The notes under the pieces: model-generated
Databases searched by the model: none
Seen by the model: only the letters and a program-made list of their open reading frames with translations
What the model was told of the DNA's origin: nothing
Program-made: the position numbers and the translations under genes
Shown here: piece after piece, positions 5,797 to 11,174 of the stretch
Layout: every line of letters starts with the position of its first letter
Position numbering within the stretch: the first letter of the stretch is position 1
Source of the DNA: Planctomycetales bacterium
GTDB lineage: Bacteria; 4484-113; JAFGCY01
Assembly (NCBI GenBank): GCA_024645305.1
Contig: JAHEFU010000087.1
Span: 1 to 11,174, forward strand
DNA length: 11,174 nt
Direction: 5' to 3'

Positions 5797-8700
5797 TCAA
5801 GGTCCGAACGCGAACATCTTGCCGTCAAAGTTGCCGACGTACACCGACCCGTCAGCACCGATCATCGCCGAGCCGACAATCGAGTTTCCTGTATCGTAGG
5901 TCCACTTCTGTGTTCCGTTCGGATTGACCGCATACATGTCTCCACTGTTGCAGCCGAGGTAGATGCTGCCGTCGCCACCGACTGTCGGGGATGCGTTGGT
6001 GAAGAGTGCCAGCGCGAATGACCACTTGAAGGATCCGTTCGGATTCAGCGCCAGCAGCTCCCCGCTGCCGGTGTTCGCATAGATCGTCCCGTCCAGGCTG
6101 ACAGCCGGGCCAGAGAAGGATCCGGATCCCATGTTGTAGGACCAGTTGAAACTGCCGTCGGTACCAAGCGAGTACAATGTGCCATCATTGCTGCTGAAGA
6201 TGATGTTGCCTGCGATGTCAAATGCCGCTGAGCAGTAGTTCAGCGATTCAGCAGTGTCGTAGTCCCAGAGCTTGTTGCCGCTGGGGCTGATGGCGTACAT
6301 CTTGCCGTCCTCGCTGGCGATGTAGCAGCTTCCGTCACTTGCCAGCGCCGGGTTTGCACTGACGATGTTCCCGGTGGTGTAGTTCCAGTTCAGGTTGCCG
6401 TCCGCGTCCAGCGAATAGACATTGAAATCCCAGCAGCCGAACAGCACGCTGCCCTGGTCACTGACTGCAGGTGACCCGTAGATCGGGCTGCCCGTGTCAT
6501 AGTCCCACTTCAGGTTTCCCTGTGGATCGACCGCGTACAGTTTGCCGTCGGCGCAGGTCACGAAGATGCTGCCATCATCCGCGATGGCCGGTGAGGAGCG
6601 GATGCTGTCACCCACAGCCAGTGACCAGGCGAAACTGCCGTCGGGATGAAGCGCATAGATCTTGTCGTCATATCCCCCGAAGTAGATCCTGCCATCCGGA
6701 CCGCAGACTGCGGGAGAATTGATCAAACCTCCGATTGTGTAAGTCCAGCTTACATTGTTCGTCTGCGTGCCAACTACTGGACTGTAGCGCATGAACTCGC
6801 GCCCCATGTTGCACATCGACCAGGCCGAGGGCAGTGTGATCGGGAGCTCGGAGGTGTCCGTCGCCCCCTGGTCGTCAGTGACCCGCACGCGGGCGCTGTA
6901 CCAGCCGCGCAGCGGATAGGTGTGCGTGGCGCTTGCTGTCACACCCGTGGCATCCCAGGCACCGTCACCATTGAAGTCCCATTCATATTTGACGATGCTG
7001 CCATCGCTGTCCGTACTGCCCGATGCGTCAAAGTTGATGATGAAAGGCGCTACGCTGCTGGTTTTGTCAGCAGCCAGGTCAGCAGTGGGAGGGATGTTGG
7101 GCAGGCTGTCGCCGAAGGCGAACAGGTTGCCGTCATGGCTGCCCACGAACAGGGTACCCTGCTGGCTGATCGCCGGTGAGGATTCCACCAGGTTGCCAGT
7201 GGTATATGACCAGATCAAGCCGCCCTGCGCATCCAGGCAGATTACCTCATCACTGTGGCTGCCAACATAGATCCTGCCCTCTGCATCAATCGCCGGGGAA
7301 CTGGCAATTGGTGATCCTGCATCATATGTCCATGCCAGGCTGCCGTCAGGGTGCAGGGCATACAGGTTGTCATCAACGCTGCCGAAGTAAATCGTTCCGT
7401 CAGCGGCCATTGCCGCACTGGAACCGATGTTGTTACCTGTGGCATAGCTCCACAGCAGGTTGCCGCTGCTGTCTATGGCGTAGAAGCTGTCGTCAAAGCT
7501 GCCGAAGTAGATGTTGCCATCCGGACCAATCAGGGGAGCGACCGTGATGTTCCCGCCCGTGGGGAAACTCCACAGCAGTGAACCGTCCGGATCAACTGCG
7601 TAGAGTGATTTGTCAGCACTGCCGAAATAGATGTTGCCGCCGGCATCCAGGCTGACAATGCCCTGGCTGATGCCCGAAGTGGCGAAGTTCCAGCGCAGGC
7701 TGCCGTCACTCTCAAGGACATAAAGGTTGTCATCGTAACTGCTGAAATACACGGCACCGTCCGGACCGACGAGGGGCGATGATAATACCCAGTCTCCGGT
7801 TGTGTAGTCCCAGGCCTTTGTCCCGTCAGGATTGATGGCATGCAGCTTGTTGTCACGACTGCCGACATATACAGTTCCATCAGCGGCGATGGCGGGGGAT
7901 GAAGTCACGTCACCACCCGTCAGGTAGCTCCAGCGAACGGTCCCGTCCGGATTGAAGGCATACAGCCGGTCATCATTGCAGCCCACGTACACCGCTCCAT
8001 CAGGTCCTATGCAGGGCGAGGAACGGATGGCGGCCCCCAGGTCCACGCTCCACAGCATCCCATTGTCATCAGGACCCTCGAATTCACTCCGTGCCGTTCC
8101 CCGCAGGTCACGGCCGAATCTGGGCCAGGCGGAGAGCGGATCCAGCTGTTCATTTATGTGTATATGCAGGCTGTCCGTGTCCTGCGCACCCTTGTCATCC
8201 GTCACGCGCAGGGTGGCTTCATACACTCCTGGCAGAGTATATACATACTCGGCGGAGGCGGTGCTGCCGTAGCTGTCATACTGGCCGTCCCCGTTGAAGT
8301 CCCATTCGTAGCTGACAATGCTGCCATCGTCATCCGTGCTAGCAGAACCATCAAGCTCCACCGCAAGGCCCGGGTCACCGAACAAGGGGTCCGCGGACAG
8401 CACTGCCTGCGGGTCAGCATTGCCAGCCAGGCTGACGTTGATCTGCAGGGTGGCCGTGTCCGCCAGGCCGCCGTTGTCCAGCACGCGGACGGCAGGCATG
8501 AACACACCGGGCAGGCCATAGACATGCGATGCCAGCGGGTCGTAGCTGATTCCGTCAAAGATGCCATCGCCTTCCCAGTCCCATGCATACTGCACGATGC
8601 TGCCATCCGGATCCTCCGAGGCAGATGCGTCAAACTGCACCAGGAGTGGGGCATCCCCGCTGTTCAGGTCAGTGCCCAGGACAGCTGTCGGGTCCTGGTT

Positions 8701-10185
8701 GGCTGGCTGCCCGGCCTCCACCACGATACTCAGCGTATCCACGTCCCAGGCCCCACCGTCATCGACAACACGCAGCTTGGCATTGTAGACCCCGGGATTC
8801 GTGTAATTGAAACTGGCCGCTGTGACATGTACGATGTCCGTGTCATCCCAGACGTCATAGGTGCCGTCGCCATCGAAGTCCCAGCCGCCGCCGACGATGC
8901 TGCCGTCGAAGTCCGTGCTTTCATTGCCGGCAAAGGACACATCCAGCGGTGCACTGCCGAAAGCCGGATCTGCGGATGCCACAGCAACTGGACGGCTGTT
9001 GCCGGAGATAATCAGGCTGACGCTGCCCAGTGCCACTGCATTCTCCGTTGATCCCGTACCGCGGACCGCCGGGCGGATGATGCCCAGGGCTGTGGTGTCA
9101 ACCAGAGCGCTGCCGCTCGTATCACCTGTGATGTCGTAAATTCCATCGCCATCTGTGTCAAAGTCGTAGCTCTGGGCGCCGTTGGCCGTAAGCATGATGC
9201 TCTCATTGATTGTTCCACTGGGTTGCTCCAGCAGCAGATCCAGTCCGAGGGGCTCCCCAGGCAGGGCGGCTGCGGAGACCAACTCACTCGGGACCGAGGC
9301 ATTACCGGATATGTCAACAGCGCTGACCCGGACGAACAGCAATTCGGCAGGGAGGGAGGGTAGCAGCTGGCTGCTGAGGCCCTGCAGGCCATCCATGGTT
9401 TTGACGCGCACGGATTTCGCATTACTGAAGAAATCCGTACTGTGGTGGATCCGATAGCCAGCGAGGTCACCGGCGATCACCGGATCCCAGTCCAGCTGGA
9501 TGCCGTTGTCAACCGCAATAGCTGTCAGGCCCGTGGGCTGCGCCGGCGAAGTGGTATCCAGTGGGTCAACTAAATTGACTCCGGTCCCCACGCAGTCGAT
9601 GGATGCCCCGCCGTGCACCAGCACCGTGACAAACATGTTGCCAAGTGAACTTGTCCAGGGGCCAGGCCGGGCCGTGCTGAGACGCACATGGTTGTCAGTG
9701 AAGGGCCCATGCCATTGCCAGCGACCGCCCTCGTAGTCGGCCAGGCCGATGTAGTAGCCGGTGCCGCTGAGCAGGTTGGCATCCACGCTGACAACACCGG
9801 GCTGCCCGTTGCCCAGCGGAATGCGGTACATGGCATGGGCGCTTCCACCGGGACTGCTCAGCACACGACTGGCCTCACCATTGTCAGTCACATCCCCGCT
9901 TTCACTGAAACGTTCCACGCCGGGTGTGAAGTCACTGTACTGGTTGATGCCGCTGGCTGCTCTGTCTGCGGGAATCACGTGGCCCGCACTGTCCAGGCTT
10001 TCCCAGGGCTGAGGCATGTCCGCTGGAAGCTGCAGTGGCCAGTCGGCCGGTTGCACGGGATGTTCAGGTATGGAAACGGGGTTGAGCTCGTTCCACGCTC
10101 CATCTGTTGATTCACCGGAGGCACCGCAAGCAGCCGTGGCAACAATGATCAGGCATGCGATGGCTATTCCTAAGTATCTATCCAT
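5797..10185 (-). CDS. Large lipoprotein with FN3, PKD domains and two eight-repeat PQQ-like beta-propellers
   Basis: 1462 aa. The N-terminus has a hydrophobic stretch (about 4-18) ending TAAC-G; C20 is a plausible lipidation site, though Thr at -3 is not ideal. Layout: 21-208 unique, with a Trp-rich part; about 209-308 fibronectin III; about 310-392 a segment with DTDGDGIYD; PKD-like domains at about 396-489, 494-588 and 589-679, each with DGSI and a DxxGDGxxD motif suggesting calcium binding; linker 680-719 (WPRFGRD); eight 39-41-residue blades starting at 720, 760, 800, 839, 880, 920, 960 and 1000; a PKD at about 1030-1121; linker 1122-1154 (WSMCNMGRE); and eight blades starting at 1155, 1195, 1235, 1275, 1315, 1356, 1396 and 1436. 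Blade consensus is about DGxIYFGSxDxxLYAxxPDGSLxWSY, as in BamB/PQQ_2-type propellers. No PQQ-site residues are recognisable, so a binding or scaffold role is more likely than dehydrogenase activity. The ATG has a strong AAGGAG. Partner and function are unknown. Confidence 0.92.
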   Translation of the reverse strand: MDRYLGIAIACLIIVATAACGASGESTDGAWNELNPVSIPEHPVQPADWPLQLPADMPQPWESLDSAGHVIPADRAASGINQYSDFTPGVERFSESGDVTDNGEASRVLSSPGGSAHAMYRIPLGNGQPGVVSVDANLLSGTGYYIGLADYEGGRWQWHGPFTDNHVRLSTARPGPWTSSLGNMFVTVLVHGGASIDCVGTGVNLVDPLDTTSPAQPTGLTAIAVDNGIQLDWDPVIAGDLAGYRIHHSTDFFSNAKSVRVKTMDGLQGLSSQLLPSLPAELLFVRVSAVDISGNASVPSELVSAAALPGEPLGLDLLLEQPSGTINESIMLTANGAQSYDFDTDGDGIYDITGDTSGSALVDTTALGIIRPAVRGTGSTENAVALGSVSLIISGNSRPVAVASADPAFGSAPLDVSFAGNESTDFDGSIVGGGWDFDGDGTYDVWDDTDIVHVTAASFNYTNPGVYNAKLRVVDDGGAWDVDTLSIVVEAGQPANQDPTAVLGTDLNSGDAPLLVQFDASASEDPDGSIVQYAWDWEGDGIFDGISYDPLASHVYGLPGVFMPAVRVLDNGGLADTATLQINVSLAGNADPQAVLSADPLFGDPGLAVELDGSASTDDDGSIVSYEWDFNGDGQYDSYGSTASAEYVYTLPGVYEATLRVTDDKGAQDTDSLHIHINEQLDPLSAWPRFGRDLRGTARSEFEGPDDNGMLWSVDLGAAIRSSPCIGPDGAVYVGCNDDRLYAFNPDGTVRWSYLTGGDVTSSPAIAADGTVYVGSRDNKLHAINPDGTKAWDYTTGDWVLSSPLVGPDGAVYFSSYDDNLYVLESDGSLRWNFATSGISQGIVSLDAGGNIYFGSADKSLYAVDPDGSLLWSFPTGGNITVAPLIGPDGNIYFGSFDDSFYAIDSSGNLLWSYATGNNIGSSAAMAADGTIYFGSVDDNLYALHPDGSLAWTYDAGSPIASSPAIDAEGRIYVGSHSDEVICLDAQGGLIWSYTTGNLVESSPAISQQGTLFVGSHDGNLFAFGDSLPNIPPTADLAADKTSSVAPFIINFDASGSTDSDGSIVKYEWDFNGDGAWDATGVTASATHTYPLRGWYSARVRVTDDQGATDTSELPITLPSAWSMCNMGREFMRYSPVVGTQTNNVSWTYTIGGLINSPAVCGPDGRIYFGGYDDKIYALHPDGSFAWSLAVGDSIRSSPAIADDGSIFVTCADGKLYAVDPQGNLKWDYDTGSPIYGSPAVSDQGSVLFGCWDFNVYSLDADGNLNWNYTTGNIVSANPALASDGSCYIASEDGKMYAISPSGNKLWDYDTAESLNYCSAAFDIAGNIIFSSNDGTLYSLGTDGSFNWSYNMGSGSFSGPAVSLDGTIYANTGSGELLALNPNGSFKWSFALALFTNASPTVGGDGSIYLGCNSGDMYAVNPNGTQKWTYDTGNSIVGSAMIGADGSVYVGNFDGKMFAFGP
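5800..6723 (-). repeat. 120-bp-period coding repeat, second propeller (eight units)
   Basis: Encodes residues 1155-1462 as eight blades. Unit lengths are 40,40,40,40,41,40,40 residues plus a final 27, so the DNA repeats every 120 bp with one 123-bp unit. Units share the blade consensus but differ clearly in sequence, so this is an old array and not recent slippage. Confidence 0.85.
7099..8028 (-). repeat. 120-bp-period coding repeat, first propeller (eight units)
   Basis: Encodes residues 720-1029 as eight blades with lengths 40,40,39,41,40,40,40 plus a final 30. Blades begin with Ile/Val followed by SSP-like residues and carry DGxxYFGS and WSYxTG. Bases 8031-8060 encode the preceding strand MLWSVDLGAA, which may close the ring with the last blade. 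Confidence 0.85.
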
Positions 10186-10191
10186 GCGTGT

Positions 10192-10197
10192 CTCCTT
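10192..10197 (-). promoter_or_regulatory. Strong ribosome binding site of the large lipoprotein
   Basis: On the - strand AAGGAG lies 6 bases upstream of the ATG at 10185. It fixes the start and is the only strong Shine-Dalgarno seen in the window. Confidence 0.8.
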
Positions 10198-10221
10198 CCT
10201 GGTCGAGGGAAAATCAGCAGC

Positions 10222-10236
10222 TGCCGTAGTACGGCA
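10222..10236. promoter_or_regulatory. 15-bp perfect palindrome in the leader of the large lipoprotein gene
   Basis: TGCCGTAGTACGGCA: 7-bp arms around a single central G, 37 bp upstream of the start codon. The one-base centre makes an RNA hairpin loop too tight at full pairing and favours a dimeric-regulator DNA operator, although an RNA stem with a shorter base-paired part is possible. No known regulator motif is recognised. Confidence 0.5.
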
Positions 10237-10255
10237 TTAGCCAATCAATACTTCC

Positions 10256-10285
10256 AGAATAACATGAAGGAGAAAGGGTTGTCAT
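10256..10285 (-). promoter_or_regulatory. Candidate sigma70-type promoter for the large lipoprotein
   Basis: On the - strand ATGACA (10280-10285) and TATTCT (10256-10261) are separated by 18 bp. Transcription would start near 10249, so the palindrome at 10222-10236 would lie just downstream of the start point, where an operator could block. If the small lipoprotein transcript reads through, this promoter would be secondary. Confidence 0.3.
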
Positions 10286-10296
10286 AGACCCAGCGC

Positions 10297-10950
10297 TCAG
10301 AACTTGCCGAACTCCGCGCGCATGGTCTGCACGAACTGGATCGTGAAGGGCTTGCCGTCAATGGCACCCGTGAGGATGAAGCTGGCGAGGAAGGTATCGC
10401 TCTGCAGCGGGGCATTCTTGACCTTGCGCGGGTTGATTTCATCGAGGTGCTGCTGGGCTTCCGCGCGGTTGAATTCCCCGCGCAGGATCAGGTTGAACAG
10501 CGCCGGGTCATCACTTTCAATCACATGCGTGAGTTTCATGTCCGGGCCCGTGGTGTAGATGCTGCCTTCGCCGCTGAGCTTCTCCGGCGCGGGCCCGTTG
10601 GTGCCCGGCCGCCAGGCCTGGCCACCCTTGCGCAGCTGGCTCATGCTCCAGCCATCACGCAGCTGCATCGCCCCGTAGTCAGGCTCGAACTGGCCCTCCG
10701 TGAAGTTGACGCTGCCGATGTGGAAATTGCGCTGGGCGGAAACCCGGTTAACGAGCTCCACAAGCTCGGGATGGGTCTGGGCCAGTTCGGGATCGGGAAT
10801 GATGGCGCTGCCGCTGAGCACCACGTCTCCAATGTACAGACTTCTCGGTCCACTGGAGCCGCAGCCACACAGCAGCAGCGCTGCAAGGCTTAGCAATATT
10901 CCAAGCGATGGCAATTGGATCTGGCGGGAACCCCGCACCGGGTGGAACAT
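10297..10950 (-). CDS. Small lipoprotein of unknown function
   Basis: 217 aa. The signal is typical of bacterial lipoproteins: basic head (RGSRQ), hydrophobic LGILLSLAALLL and lipobox L-C-G-C with C30 as the lipidated cysteine, then GSSGP. The mature part is about 188 residues with no further membrane segment. It mixes beta-rich segments (RNFHIGSVNF, SIYTTGPDMKLTHVI, SFILTGAIDGKPFTIQFVQTM) with one helical stretch (RAEAQQHLDEINP). I recognise no family or catalytic motif. Its stop is 111 bp from the start of the large lipoprotein on the same strand, so the two could be co-transcribed and work together at the envelope; this is inference. No Shine-Dalgarno precedes the ATG, and an AT-rich -10-like box lies only 6 bp upstream, consistent with a leaderless mRNA. 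Alternatively translation could begin at GTG codon 5 or TTG codon 13, which would shorten the head but keep the lipobox. Confidence 0.8.
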   Translation of the reverse strand: MFHPVRGSRQIQLPSLGILLSLAALLLCGCGSSGPRSLYIGDVVLSGSAIIPDPELAQTHPELVELVNRVSAQRNFHIGSVNFTEGQFEPDYGAMQLRDGWSMSQLRKGGQAWRPGTNGPAPEKLSGEGSIYTTGPDMKLTHVIESDDPALFNLILRGEFNRAEAQQHLDEINPRKVKNAPLQSDTFLASFILTGAIDGKPFTIQFVQTMRAEFGKF

Positions 10951-10956
10951 ACATAT

Positions 10957-10962
10957 ATATTA
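10957..10962 (-). promoter_or_regulatory. Candidate -10 box placing transcription start at the small-lipoprotein ATG
   Basis: TAATAT on the - strand, inside an alternating AT run (10952-10962) in otherwise GC-rich DNA. A start 6-7 bases downstream would coincide with the ATG at 10950, giving a leaderless transcript. No -35 match is seen. Confidence 0.35.
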
Positions 10963-10985
10963 CGCAGCCTGACCCCTGGGGCGGG

Positions 10986-11018
10986 TACCGGTAGCCCGTG
11001 TTTTCATTGATACCGGTT
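10986..11018. promoter_or_regulatory. Pair of TACCGGT sites (candidate operator)
   Basis: TACCGGTA (10986-10993, a perfect palindrome with imperfect GGG/CCC flanks) and TACCGGTT (11011-11018) lie 25 bp apart, between the two divergent promoters and just upstream of the -35 at 11034. The spacing is about two and a half helical turns. This could be a regulator site controlling one or both genes; no known consensus is recognised. Confidence 0.4.
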
Positions 11019-11033
11019 CCGCTCCCGTCAGGC

Positions 11034-11061
11034 TTGACGACTCCCGTTTAGTTGATATACT
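11034..11061 (+). promoter_or_regulatory. Strong sigma70-type promoter for the right-edge gene
   Basis: TTGACG (11034-11039) and TATACT (11056-11061) with a 16-bp spacer, each 5 of 6 to consensus. Transcription would begin near 11068, leaving a leader of about 20-33 nt. This is the best promoter match in the window. Confidence 0.65.
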
Positions 11062-11100
11062 AATCATCATCATTTAGCAAATCAGCTAATGGAACACACT

Positions 11101-11174
11101 ATGGCCGAAGCGCATGTGATCGCAGTCTGCACCTTCCGCGTGAAAGCGGGTGCCGAAGCTGAATTCGAGGCCCT
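11101..11174 (+). CDS. Start of a small protein, possibly ABM-type ferredoxin-like (3' truncated by window)
   Basis: Only 24 codons are present: MAEAHVIAVCTF followed by RVKAGAEAEFEAL. The pattern of a hydrophobic strand, RVKxG, then an acidic helix ending EFEAL is what is seen at the N-terminus of antibiotic-biosynthesis-monooxygenase (ABM) and related dimeric alpha-beta barrel proteins. That assignment is tentative because the informative remainder is outside the window. A second in-frame ATG at 11089 would add MEHT; neither start has a good Shine-Dalgarno, though GGA sits 8 bases before 11101. The gene is transcribed divergently from the small lipoprotein, with a good promoter at 11034-11061. 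Confidence 0.7.
   Translation, partial: MAEAHVIAVCTFRVKAGAEAEFEA

Noticed and set aside
5800..8028. Propellers as a PQQ-dependent dehydrogenase
   Set aside because: The repeats match the structural blade type seen in BamB-like proteins. I see no adjacent-cysteine pair, catalytic Asp context or haem site expected of quinoprotein dehydrogenases.
8158..9051. 297-codon open frame on the + strand inside the large lipoprotein gene
   Set aside because: The - strand frame has uninterrupted PKD domains here; the + frame has no family signal and no ribosome site.

Overview
The window comes from a GC-rich (about 60% by eye) bacterial chromosome. Two proteins carry lipoprotein signals and one carries a Sec signal, so the cell has an export apparatus with lipoprotein processing and is probably Gram-negative. 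Most starts lack a convincing Shine-Dalgarno sequence; the exception is the very large lipoprotein gene. The mix of fibronectin III, PKD and beta-propeller display proteins with 7-bp-period intergenic repeats suggests an environmental lineage or candidate phylum. I cannot name the taxon from sequence alone.

Left part (1-5787, all + strand): the 3' end of a large protein with two fibronectin III domains and a C-terminal propeller-like region; a FolC-type Mur-ligase-fold enzyme (folate metabolism) 24 bp downstream; a secreted protein with an HExxH zinc-protease motif; and a Cys/Met-metabolism PLP enzyme with a methionine gamma-lyase-like YGCT motif and an N-terminal extension. The protease gene is bracketed by 7-bp tandem repeats. 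Upstream, two heptamer arrays face each other as a long imperfect hairpin that begins inside the folC stop codon. Downstream there is a three-copy GC-rich heptamer array.

Right part (5797-10950, - strand): a 1462-residue lipoprotein converges on the PLP enzyme gene with a 9-bp gap. It contains a unique N-terminal region, a fibronectin III domain, calcium-binding-like DxDGDG segments, PKD domains and two eight-repeat beta-propellers. Its second half is a tandem duplication of one PKD + linker + eight-blade module. Upstream on the same strand is a small lipoprotein of unknown function whose start looks leaderless.

Right edge (10951-11174): a divergent intergenic region with two TACCGGT sites and a strong sigma70-type promoter drives a + strand gene cut by the window edge, whose first residues resemble a small ABM-type ferredoxin-like protein.

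The genes do not form one obvious pathway. Two housekeeping-type enzymes sit among surface or envelope proteins. No defence system, mobile element with a transposase, CRISPR array or RNA gene was found. The most unusual features are the paired heptamer arrays around the protease gene, the unrecognised HExxH protein, and the duplicated-module dual-propeller lipoprotein.
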